DNA of 11,975 nt, from NCBI GenBank assembly GCA_964538485.1, contig CAZIHJ010000092.1, positions 1 to 11,975 on the forward strand, in the 5' to 3' direction. Numbering within the stretch: the stretch's first letter is position 1; every line of letters begins with the position of its first letter. A program made the position numbers and the translations under genes. This document shows positions 1 to 5,653 of this stretch, in pieces. The notes below the pieces were generated by a model. That model was not told the DNA's origin. It saw only the letters and a program-made list of their open reading frames with translations, and made no database searches. Source of the DNA: JBJXHC01 sp964538485. Lineage in GTDB: Bacteria > Bacteroidota > Ignavibacteria > UBA10030 > UBA6906.

Positions 1-128
1 GCCAGTCGTATCTCCAAAATTCCGGGCAACGGAGAATCGTATTCAAACTGTTCACACGAAACATTAATGAGGGTGAGCATCACTGCAAGCCCCATGATTA
101 CCTTGGAGATGCGCTTATTGTTGAGCAT
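1..128 (-). CDS. Probable lipoprotein, N-terminal part only
   Basis: An ATG at 128-126 opens a reading frame that leaves the window at its left edge after 42 codons. The product begins MLNNKRISKV, followed by a hydrophobic stretch (about residues 10-22) and Cys25 in the context INVSC. This is the layout of a type II (lipoprotein) signal peptide: a short basic N-region, a hydrophobic core and a lipidation cysteine. The -3 residue is Asn rather than the usual Leu/Val/Ile, so the lipobox is imperfect. After the cysteine come acidic and polar residues (EQFEYDSPLPG), as expected for a tether. No Shine-Dalgarno sequence is obvious before the ATG. The function of the mature domain cannot be read because the rest lies outside the window. 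Confidence 0.55.
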   Translation of the reverse strand, partial: MLNNKRISKVIMGLAVMLTLINVSCEQFEYDSPLPGILEIRL

Positions 129-471
129 AGTAACCCGTTCGTTTGTGACTACGTTTCGCTCTTGATACAATGGGATGTGTTCACTTGCAAGAGCGCCACC
201 ATCGCGAGGGATGGTGACACTGAAAATACGTATTAATTGTAAACGCCATAACACGAGTGACCAAACTCGCTGGTGACCGATACTCTTGCTAGGTGAAGAT
301 GGTGTGGGTGCTACGACTGCGTGGAACGCTAATCGAATGTAGCAAAACTCCATCCTTTTGTCAAGGCGTCCTGATTGATGACCGAAAATACTTTTCAGAC
401 ACCCATGACCCAGAATCGACGAACTCCCGCGAAACTTACCCGGTTTTTCGGGATGTGATTACCGTTGACTG
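129..471. other. Non-coding stretch between lipoprotein gene and tRNA-Pro
   Basis: About 340 bases hold no convincing gene. A plus-strand frame at 293-526 runs into the tRNA gene and resembles nothing known to me. The stretch should contain the promoter and 5' leader of the lipoprotein gene and the 3' trailer of the tRNA. A weak inverted repeat CCCG-N6-CGGG at 439-452 lies just past the tRNA but lacks a clear U-tract, so I do not call it a terminator. On the minus strand TATTTTCA lies 20 bases after a TTA, a poor match to a Bacteroidota-type promoter. The clearest structure is the hairpin at 197-216. Confidence 0.5.
197..216 (-). other. Perfect 7-bp hairpin upstream of lipoprotein gene
   Basis: CACCATC and GATGGTG form a perfect 7-bp stem around a 6-base loop. 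It lies about 70 bases upstream of the lipoprotein start codon, so if the promoter is further upstream it would sit in the mRNA leader. No run of T follows on either strand, so it does not look like an intrinsic terminator. It shares the minus-strand octamer CCCTCGCG (loop plus closing bases) with the terminator hairpin at 4387-4410. Its role is unknown. Confidence 0.3.
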
Positions 472-546
472 TCGGGGCGGGGGGATTCGAACCCCCGACC
501 TCTTGGTCCCGAACCAAGCGCGCTAGCCGGGCTGCGCTACGCCCCG
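472..546 (-). tRNA. tRNA-Pro (anticodon CGG)
   Basis: The minus strand folds into a complete cloverleaf of 75 bases. The acceptor stem pairs CGGGGCG with CGCCCCG and the discriminator base is A. The D arm is GCGC/GCGC. The anticodon stem CTTGG/CCAAG encloses loop TTCGGGA, giving anticodon CGG (positions 511-509), which reads proline codon CCG. The T arm is GGGGG/CCCCC with loop TTCGAAT. The genomic sequence after the discriminator is CAG, not CCA, so the 3' CCA end must be added by tRNA nucleotidyltransferase. The gene lies 59 bases downstream of miaA on the same strand and has its own promoter-like sequence. Confidence 0.96.
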
Positions 547-562
547 ATCATACAGCATGACA

Positions 563-593
563 CGAAGTTACAGTTTTTCTCCGGCAGAATCAA
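563..593 (-). promoter_or_regulatory. Candidate Bacteroidota-type promoter for tRNA-Pro
   Basis: On the minus strand TTG (593-591) is followed after exactly 20 bases by TAACTTCG (570-563). This is close to the Bacteroidota -33/-7 consensus (TTG / TAnnTTTG, spacing 19-21), with one mismatch in the -7 element. The mature tRNA would begin 16 bases further on. Such short motifs occur by chance, so support is mainly position and spacing. Confidence 0.4.
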
Positions 594-605
594 CGACAAA
601 GTTTT

Positions 606-1565
606 TCAGCCAGCTGCCAGGATTTTTTCCTTGAACTTCTGTGCAAGAACATCGGTGACAGCTTCCATTGAATCCTGACCCGTGACCTTTATCCAATCAA
701 TCCGCCCATCGCGTCTGAACCATGTGCGTTGTCTCTTGGAGTACCGCCGGGAATTTTGCTTGAAGATTCGTGTCATTTCCTCAGCAGAAATCTCGCCTCG
801 CAGATACGCCATGGCCTCACAGTATCCAACCGTGTTGAGCGCGTTGGTAGTGGCCGAATATCCACGTTTGAGCAGGCTATCAGTCTCTTGCACCAGGCCC
901 TGCTCAATCATCTCGTCGCACCGTTTTTCAATTCTTCGATACAGTTCACCTCTCTCCCATTCCAGTCCAAAGAAGAACGGAACAAAAGGAATCTCCGGCC
1001 TTTGTTCGCGGTGCTGTTGTGAAAGGGATATCCCCGTAATATGGTGGACTTCAAGGGCACGGATTACCCGCCGTGGTTTCGTTATATCGATCCTGGCGGC
1101 AAGTTCAGGGTCGGCAATCCTGAGGTCATTCATCAACGATTGAATCCCTTCATTCCTCAATCGCGCATCCAGAGTTTCCCTGTACTCCGGATCCGCCGGG
1201 GGACCATCGAATAGCCCATCAACAAGTGCACGAACATACAAGCCGGAGCCACCGACGACAATCGGCGTCTTTCCCCGTTGTAGGATTTCGGAAATCGTCG
1301 AACGGCCGCGTTCACCGAATTCCCCCGCGCTGTACGTTTGGTCAGGGTTGAGAATGTCAATGAAATGGTGAACAACACTTGTGCGCTGATCACGCGTCGG
1401 CTTTGCGGTACCGATATCGAGGTACTTATAGATCTGGCGCGAATCTGCAGAAATGATTTCGCCGTCCAGTTTCTTTGCAAGTTGGATGGCTGCTTCGGTC
1501 TTCCCTGATGCGGTGGGACCAACAAGAACACATACGCTTCGGTTGAGAGTAGTTTCTACTTCCAT
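606..1565 (-). CDS. miaA: tRNA dimethylallyltransferase MiaA
   Basis: The enzyme transfers a dimethylallyl group from dimethylallyl diphosphate to N6 of A37 in tRNAs that read codons starting with U, which improves decoding. The 319-residue product has the family's normal length. Visible motifs are the P-loop GPTASGKT (residues 16-23), the DSRQIYKYLDIGTAKP signature (41-56) that contacts substrate and tRNA, GGSGLYVRAL (105-114), and a basic C-terminal stretch RRYSKRQRTWFRRD typical of the tRNA-binding end. The ATG at 1565 lies inside the last codons of pcm (10-base overlap), so the two genes are probably translationally coupled. It is the last protein gene of the folP-dacA-pcm-miaA unit, with tRNA-Pro downstream. 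Confidence 0.97.
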   Translation of the reverse strand: MEVETTLNRSVCVLVGPTASGKTEAAIQLAKKLDGEIISADSRQIYKYLDIGTAKPTRDQRTSVVHHFIDILNPDQTYSAGEFGERGRSTISEILQRGKTPIVVGGSGLYVRALVDGLFDGPPADPEYRETLDARLRNEGIQSLMNDLRIADPELAARIDITKPRRVIRALEVHHITGISLSQQHREQRPEIPFVPFFFGLEWERGELYRRIEKRCDEMIEQGLVQETDSLLKRGYSATTNALNTVGYCEAMAYLRGEISAEEMTRIFKQNSRRYSKRQRTWFRRDGRIDWIKVTGQDSMEAVTDVLAQKFKEKILAAG

Positions 1566-2191
1566 CCCATTTTGCCAATGAGAGGAACGAACTTGAAGCC
1601 CTGAATATCGCGGCGTTCGTATCGTGTACCGCAGCGTGTAAACACCACCATGGCCTGCTCCTCCATGTCACCCACCGGAATCACCAGCTTCCCACCGTCA
1701 ATGAGTTGGTGCAGGAGAGGTTGAGGAACCTCCGGAGCTCCCGCGGTAACAATAATACCATTGAACGGAGCAAACTCGTTCCAGCCCACCGTTCCATCCC
1801 CTGCCTTGGATGCCACCCTGTATCCGAAGCGCTCCAAGTTCTTTCTTGCAGAGACAAGCAACTCGAGATGTCGTTCAATTGTGAATACACGTGCACCCAT
1901 TTCTGCCAGGATTGCCGCTTGATATCCCGACCCTGTACCCACTTCCAAGACTTTGTCGCCGGATTTCACGCCAAGTGCTTGCGTCATGAATGCGACTGTA
2001 TACGGCTGCGAGATTGTTTGGCCCTTCCCTATGGGCAAGGCAGAGTCTTCGTATGAGCGACTGGTAAATGGCTCCGGAACCAGGAGATGGCGATCAATCC
2101 GGGCAAACGCACGCAACAACCGCTCGTCAGTTATGCCCCGATCTTTCAATAAGGCAATCATTTCCAGCCGGTCGAGATCAAATCTCCCCAC
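1556..2191 (-). CDS. pcm: Protein-L-isoaspartate O-methyltransferase
   Basis: The enzyme uses S-adenosylmethionine to methylate L-isoaspartyl residues formed by spontaneous damage of Asn and Asp, which starts their repair in the cytoplasm. The 211-residue length matches the family. Motifs seen are LPIGKGQTISQPY (residues 52-64), the substrate-loop signature; the SAM-binding motif VLEVGTGSGYQA (81-92); VFTIERH, with the acidic ribose-binding residue; and the GGKLVIPVG stretch. The start is GTG at 2191, preceded by AAGGA five bases upstream. The next in-frame ATG is ten codons in and has no better signal. The gene follows dacA after 8 bases and overlaps miaA by 10. Confidence 0.96.
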   Translation of the reverse strand: MGRFDLDRLEMIALLKDRGITDERLLRAFARIDRHLLVPEPFTSRSYEDSALPIGKGQTISQPYTVAFMTQALGVKSGDKVLEVGTGSGYQAAILAEMGARVFTIERHLELLVSARKNLERFGYRVASKAGDGTVGWNEFAPFNGIIVTAGAPEVPQPLLHQLIDGGKLVIPVGDMEEQAMVVFTRCGTRYERRDIQGFKFVPLIGKMGWK

Positions 2192-2199
2192 GAATTTCC

Positions 2200-3015
2200 T
2201 TAGCCATTATTCTTCATGAGTTTCCATACCGAACCAAATGTCCGTTCGGTGTCAATCGTAAGGCGTTCCTTGAGTTCTTTCCGCAACACGGCGGGAGTTA
2301 ATCCCCGTTTCAACGATCCGTCTGCAGCAATCGATACCGTACCCGTTTCCTCGGAGACAATGACAACGACAACGTCCGCCAGTTCCGAGATGCCAAGGCC
2401 GGCCCGATGTCGGGTGCCAAGGAGGTTTCCTTCCCACGCAGTGAGGTTGGACAGCGGCAGCGTGCATCGTGCTGCTTCAATCAGTCTATCCTTGATGATA
2501 ACAGCACCATCATGGAGGGGCGACTTCGGGTTGAAAATCGAGAGGAGAAGTGAACGTGAGACAAGTGCTTCCATCTTGGTTCCTGTTTCCACGTGCGTGC
2601 GCAATCCCGTCGCCCGGACAAACACTATCAGCGCGCCATTTTTCTTCCTCGAGAGCTCTGTTACAGCCCCGACCACGTCGTCAATGGAATCGTCCGTGTT
2701 CATTTTGAGAAACAATCGAACCACCGGATTGCGGCCCACCAGCACAAGGAGCCGACGAAGCTCAGGCTGGAAGAGCACAATAAACGCAATCACCCAGATA
2801 TCCGTAAGGGTCCGGAGAATCCAACTCATCGCCTTCAGGTTTGCCGCCTGGGCAACAAAGGAAAATGCGATAATCAGCACGAGCCCGAGAAATATCTGCG
2901 CTGCGATGGTCCCGCGCATGACGAGATACAGGCGATAAAAAATGAATGACACCAGCGCCACATCGAGGATGTCTGCAACACCCACAGAAATGAACCCTAT
3001 CTTGAAGAGTTCCAT
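2200..3015 (-). CDS. dacA: Membrane diadenylate cyclase (CdaA/DacA type)
   Basis: The protein makes the second messenger cyclic di-AMP from two ATP. Starting at the ATG at 3015 it is 271 residues long, as in the CdaA family. Three membrane segments lie at about residues 11-31, 36-56 and 66-86. A linker follows, then the DAC catalytic domain, with the diagnostic DGA (169-171) and RHR (202-204, in GTRHRAGLGISE) motifs, both intact. An in-frame start 13 codons upstream would lie inside folP; I prefer the 3015 ATG because it overlaps the folP stop by one base (TGATG) and begins right before the first membrane helix. c-di-AMP usually controls potassium and osmolyte homeostasis and the cell envelope. 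The neighbour folP, rather than cdaR/glmM as in Firmicutes, is a gene order I associate with Bacteroidota relatives. Confidence 0.95.
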   Translation of the reverse strand: MELFKIGFISVGVADILDVALVSFIFYRLYLVMRGTIAAQIFLGLVLIIAFSFVAQAANLKAMSWILRTLTDIWVIAFIVLFQPELRRLLVLVGRNPVVRLFLKMNTDDSIDDVVGAVTELSRKKNGALIVFVRATGLRTHVETGTKMEALVSRSLLLSIFNPKSPLHDGAVIIKDRLIEAARCTLPLSNLTAWEGNLLGTRHRAGLGISELADVVVVIVSEETGTVSIAADGSLKRGLTPAVLRKELKERLTIDTERTFGSVWKLMKNNG

Positions 3016-3902
3016 CACTCCACCGGTTCTTGTTTCTCGAAACGGGAAGAACAAATTGCATCGGCCACCATAATGGCGCGTTTGACTGCCTTGACATCAT
3101 GCACACGCACAATACTGGCTCCCTGAAGAACGGCAACCACAATCGCTGAAAGTGTCCCCTCGAGGCGGTCCTCCACACCGGTATTGAGAATGTTGCCGAT
3201 GAAAGTCTTCCGTGACGGGCCGACAAGAATCGGGCACTCAAGAGTCTCGAATCGCGACAGGCCAGCGAGCAAACGGAGGTTGTGCTCCTGCCGTTTTCCA
3301 AATCCAAGCCCCGGGTCGACGATGATCTGCTTGATACCGGCTGCTCGTCCACGTTCGATTGCCGTCCGCAGGTAGGAAGTGATTTCACTGAAGAGGTCGT
3401 CGTATTCAGGACTCATCTGCATGGTCTTCGGGGTGCCCTTGATGTGCATGACCACGGCTGACGCTCCGGCGGCGGCGATCACATCGGGCATTCGCTCATC
3501 GAAGTGGAAGCCGCTGATGTCATTGACGATCACGGCGCCTGCTGCCAATGCGCGTTCCGCCACATCCGATTTATATGTATCAATGGAGATGGGGATGTTT
3601 GTTCCGGCTGACAGTTTCTCAATCACCGGCAGAATCCTGCGCAATTCCTCGTCGGCTGAGACTTTCTCGGCCCCTTCCCCGTACGCCGTGCTCTTTGGCC
3701 GGGTGGATTCCCCGCCTACATCAATAATGTCAGCACCATCATCAATCATCCTGAGCGCATGGTCAATTGCCTGATGCGAATTCAGGAACCGCCCGCCGTC
3801 AGAAAATGAATCCGGAGTAACATTCAGGATTCCCATAATATGCGTGCGGGCCGACAGATCGTACTCCGTACTGCCAAACTGAAATCTCATGCACTTGTTC
3901 AT
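3015..3902 (-). CDS. folP: Dihydropteroate synthase
   Basis: FolP condenses p-aminobenzoate with dihydropterin diphosphate to give dihydropteroate, a step of folate synthesis and the target of sulfonamides. From the ATG at 3902 the protein has 295 residues. The TIM-barrel motifs appear in order: MGILNVTPDSFSDGG (23-37), DVGGESTRP (61-69), SIDT (106-109), VNDISG (126-131), DPGLGFGK (196-203), GPSRK (228-232) and RVHDV (266-270). Start choice is uncertain. An in-frame TTG at 3929 falls within the terminator hairpin upstream, and another ATG lies at 3890; none has a clear Shine-Dalgarno sequence. The gene begins right after the hairpin at 3921-3957, so its expression may depend on readthrough from the small gene upstream. 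Its stop overlaps the dacA start by one base. Confidence 0.96.
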   Translation of the reverse strand: MNKCMRFQFGSTEYDLSARTHIMGILNVTPDSFSDGGRFLNSHQAIDHALRMIDDGADIIDVGGESTRPKSTAYGEGAEKVSADEELRRILPVIEKLSAGTNIPISIDTYKSDVAERALAAGAVIVNDISGFHFDERMPDVIAAAGASAVVMHIKGTPKTMQMSPEYDDLFSEITSYLRTAIERGRAAGIKQIIVDPGLGFGKRQEHNLRLLAGLSRFETLECPILVGPSRKTFIGNILNTGVEDRLEGTLSAIVVAVLQGASIVRVHDVKAVKRAIMVADAICSSRFEKQEPVE

Positions 3903-3920
3903 AGAGGTGTTCAACTTGCC

Positions 3921-3957
3921 TGAAAGCAAAAAGGTGACCTTCTGCGATCACCTTTGC
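3921..3957 (-). terminator. Hairpin terminator or attenuator after the small basic gene
   Basis: On the minus strand AAAGGTGA and TCACCTTT form an 8-bp stem around a 10-base loop. It begins 5 bases after the TAA of the 32-residue gene and is followed by a T-rich tail (TTTTTGCTTTC). This is the form of an intrinsic terminator for that gene. folP starts about 20 bases further on, with little room for its own promoter, so partial readthrough is plausible. Confidence 0.6.
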
Positions 3958-3960
3958 TCG

Positions 3961-4059
3961 TTACATTTTCTTGCGCGCCAATTGTGTTCTGCGCTTTGCT
4001 TTCACCCGCTCAACCGCCTTCTTGTGTTTCTTGCGGGCGTTACGTGTTTTCTTATTCAT
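3961..4059 (-). CDS. Small, highly basic 32-residue protein, function unknown
   Basis: The frame runs from ATG at 4059 to TAA at 3961 and encodes 32 residues beginning MNKKTRNARKKHKKAVERVK. By my count about half the residues are Lys, Arg or His, there is only one acidic residue, and there is no hydrophobic segment. It is probably a helical nucleic-acid- or ribosome-binding peptide. Evidence that it is real: a strong ribosome binding site (GGAGG at 4068-4064, four bases before the ATG), a promoter-like sequence upstream, and a hairpin terminator 5 bases after the stop. The composition recalls small accessory ribosomal proteins, but I cannot match it to a named family. It lies between iscX and folP on the same strand. 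Confidence 0.65.
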   Translation of the reverse strand: MNKKTRNARKKHKKAVERVKAKRRTQLARKKM

Positions 4060-4128
4060 TCTTCCTCCATACAGTCTGCGTAATTATTGGATTTGTCCAT
4101 CGGATCTACTTTCCCGCGATAGTAAATT

Positions 4129-4159
4129 GTAAAATACTCTTTTGTGATGGAAAAGACAA
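4129..4159 (-). promoter_or_regulatory. Candidate promoter of the small basic gene
   Basis: On the minus strand TTG (4159-4157) is followed after 20 bases by TATTTTAC (4136-4129), matching the Bacteroidota-type TTG-N20-TAnnTT pattern but not the last two bases of the -7 element. The predicted leader to the small gene's ATG would be about 65 bases. The element lies just downstream of the iscX stop, in the only intergenic space of this stretch. Confidence 0.35.
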
Positions 4160-4165
4160 GCACCA

Positions 4166-4369
4166 TTAATCCTCAAACTCGTCATACCACGCCATCTGTA
4201 TCGACTCCAGAATGCGATCGCTGACAGCATCCGCGTCGTCCGAGAATGTCGGAAGATCCAGCACCATCTTTTTCAGTTCAGGGAATTTTATCGTCAGGGG
4301 ATCCGTGTTGGGAAACTTCTCGTAGAGATCAAGAGCGATCTCATCGACATCGCGCCAGGTCCATTTCAT
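4166..4369 (-). CDS. iscX: IscX-family iron-sulfur assembly adaptor
   Basis: IscX (YfhJ) is a small acidic protein that binds iron and the IscS desulfurase and is thought to regulate cluster assembly. From the ATG at 4369 the product has 67 residues, the family's normal size. Family features seen are the N-terminal MKWTWRDVDEIALDLYEKFP, the NTDPLTIKFPEL loop, many Asp/Glu residues on the presumed iron-binding face (LPTFSDDADAVSD), and the C-terminal ILESIQMAWYDEFED. The frame stays open upstream, but those codons are antisense-like sequence over the sod terminator and sod end. The chosen ATG has GGAG five bases upstream and starts exactly where the family homology begins. It follows sod and the suf operon, matching its role. 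Confidence 0.88.
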   Translation of the reverse strand: MKWTWRDVDEIALDLYEKFPNTDPLTIKFPELKKMVLDLPTFSDDADAVSDRILESIQMAWYDEFED

Positions 4370-4379
4370 TGCGGCTCCG

Positions 4380-4411
4380 AAAAAGTGGAGTCCACGCGAG
4401 GGTGGACTCCA
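4380..4411 (-). terminator. Intrinsic terminator after sod
   Basis: On the minus strand GGAGTCCAC and GTGGACTCC form a perfect 9-bp, GC-rich stem (10 bp with the flanking A-T pair) around the loop CCTCGC, followed two bases later by five T (4384-4380). It begins 10 bases after the sod stop codon. iscX starts 11 bases after the T-run, so iscX would need readthrough or an unseen promoter. Confidence 0.85.
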
Positions 4412-4421
4412 TACGAGGTGA

Positions 4422-5171
4422 TTACTTTGTGAATTTCTTATACCGATCGTTGATGCGCCCCCAATGCAGGTTGCCAAGGAAGTTATCGATGTAGGCAGCG
4501 CGCTTTGGTCCATCCTTATGATAGTAGGCATGCTCAAACACGTCCACGGGGATCAATGGAATGCCGCCCCAGATTGCCCCGTAATGGTGTTCGTCCACAA
4601 GCACATTCAATAGTCGTTTCGAATACAACATATCATAGACGAGAACTCCCCATCCGCTCAACTTTGCGGAAATGGCAGCGGCTTTGAAGTCCGCTTTCCA
4701 CATATCAACCGAACCGAATTCCTTTTCAATTGCCGCTTTGACCTCGGCGCCCTTGGAAACGTCGCCGTCTCCACCCATCACTTCCCAATACACGTCATGC
4801 AGAACAGTGCCGGCATGATTCCATGTCGTCCGGCGCTTCAGTTCGCCGATCGTGCTGTAATTGCCGTTTGCCCCTCCACGATCCGCGGTCTCCAATGCTT
4901 TCTCGATATTATTCAGCGCCGTTACATACCCCTTGTGGTGGGTGTTGTAGTGCCAGTCCGTGGTTTCTGCATCGACCACCGAACCGAGCAGCTTCTTTGC
5001 ATCTTCATCCGAGTAGGGACGCGGATTAAATTTCCATTCGTATGCCATGGTGCTCTTCTCCTTTTGAAATATAGTGGGGTGAAATAGAGACTCGCCTGTA
5101 TTCAAGGCAGGAAGTGCGGCCAATGCACCCGCGGCTCCTGCTTGTTTGAGAAACTTCCGCCGCTTCAACAC
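4422..5171 (-). CDS. Superoxide dismutase (Fe/Mn family) with Tat signal
   Basis: The enzyme converts superoxide to oxygen and hydrogen peroxide. Metal ligands are visible at H74 (WHYNTHH), H125 (LHDVYW), D210 and H214 (DVFEHAYY), and the active-site Tyr at Y82. Residues 1-41 are an added N-terminal segment: the twin-arginine motif KRRKFLK (3-9) and a weakly hydrophobic AGAAGALAALPAL stretch, which predict Tat export. The core begins at M42 (MAYEWKF), leaving 208 residues, the normal length. Upstream start choice is between GTG at 5171 and TTG at 5168; GGAGG is 2 and 5 bases away, so TTG has the better spacing. M42 has its own strong ribosome binding site. His195 occupies the outer-sphere position that is Gln in typical enzymes, as I recall from mycobacterial and propionibacterial enzymes, so metal use (Fe, Mn or either) cannot be told. 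A promoter-like sequence lies upstream and a terminator downstream. Confidence 0.93.
   Translation of the reverse strand: MLKRRKFLKQAGAAGALAALPALNTGESLFHPTIFQKEKSTMAYEWKFNPRPYSDEDAKKLLGSVVDAETTDWHYNTHHKGYVTALNNIEKALETADRGGANGNYSTIGELKRRTTWNHAGTVLHDVYWEVMGGDGDVSKGAEVKAAIEKEFGSVDMWKADFKAAAISAKLSGWGVLVYDMLYSKRLLNVLVDEHHYGAIWGGIPLIPVDVFEHAYYHKDGPKRAAYIDNFLGNLHWGRINDRYKKFTK
5058..5065 (-). promoter_or_regulatory. Strong ribosome binding site at internal sod start
   Basis: AAAAGGAG on the minus strand lies 9 bases before the ATG at 5048-5046, which begins the mature dismutase domain (MAYEWKF). It is among the best Shine-Dalgarno sequences in the window and lies inside the coding sequence of the signal-bearing form. 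It decides a likely second start, giving a 208-residue protein without the Tat signal, or else it is a relic of an ancestral cytosolic gene. Confidence 0.55.
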
Positions 5172-5220
5172 AACCTCCGTAAGGATACGCTGTACACTTG
5201 CTTGAACCGCTGTGGTTGGC

Positions 5221-5249
5221 AGGATACCATTTTCAACAGACTATTGCAA
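5221..5249 (-). promoter_or_regulatory. Candidate sigma70-like promoter for sod
   Basis: On the minus strand TTGCAA (5249-5244) and TATCCT (5226-5221) are separated by exactly 17 bases, each matching the standard -35/-10 hexamers at four of six positions. It lies in the roughly 100-base space between the A-type carrier gene and sod, giving a leader of about 40-50 bases. It would let sod be expressed apart from the suf operon. Confidence 0.4.
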
Positions 5250-5271
5250 TAAACGCGAGAATTCTTTCTGT

Positions 5272-5637
5272 CTACACACCGAATGACTGTCCGCAGCCAC
5301 ACGTCTTCGAGGCCTGTGGATTGTTGAAGACGAACCCCTTGCCATTTAAACCGTCGCTGAAGTCCAGAACGGTACCCGACAGATAAAACAAACTTTTGGG
5401 ATCTATGAATACCGTGACACCATGAACCTCAAGCACCTTGTCGGTCTCTTTTGGCTTTTCGTCGAACGCCAGCACATAACTGAGTCCTGAACAGCCGCCG
5501 CCCTTCACCCCGAGACGGAGTCCGTGTTCGTCAGGGATCTTGTTTTCGATTCTGAGTTTGCGGACCTGTTCTGCTGCCTTCGGAGTTATTGTAATCTCTT
5601 CGTTCAATTCGGGCTTATGCATTGTTGCTTCGATCAT
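5272..5637 (-). CDS. A-type iron-sulfur carrier (HesB/IscA/SufA/ErpA family)
   Basis: A-type carriers receive an iron-sulfur cluster from the SufBCD scaffold and pass it to target proteins. The 121-residue product carries the three family cysteines: C49 in GGGCSGLSY, and C113 and C115 in KTCGCGQSF at the C-terminus. LDFSDGLNGKGFVFNNP before the CGCG motif is also standard. The start at 5637 has AAGGAG six bases upstream; a second ATG five codons in lacks such a signal. The gene lies 16 bases downstream of sufT and is the last member of the continuous suf operon. Sequence alone does not separate IscA, SufA and ErpA roles, so no symbol is given; its position suggests it serves the SUF system. 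Confidence 0.94.
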   Translation of the reverse strand: MIEATMHKPELNEEITITPKAAEQVRKLRIENKIPDEHGLRLGVKGGGCSGLSYVLAFDEKPKETDKVLEVHGVTVFIDPKSLFYLSGTVLDFSDGLNGKGFVFNNPQASKTCGCGQSFGV

Positions 5638-5653
5638 GTGTTGCTCCTTCGTT

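Noticed and set aside
293..526. Plus-strand reading frame of 77 codons
   Set aside because: It runs through much of the tRNA-Pro gene on the opposite strand, has no recognisable motifs, and its C-terminal residues are a translation of tRNA antisense.
2216..2938. Plus-strand 240-codon frame opposite dacA
   Set aside because: It lies antisense to a fully convincing diadenylate cyclase gene, is Ser/Arg/Thr-rich in the way of antisense frames, and has no family signature.
4370..4537. N-terminal extension of IscX
   Set aside because: The extra residues are encoded across the sod terminator and the sod end, with no homology. The family starts at MKWTW.
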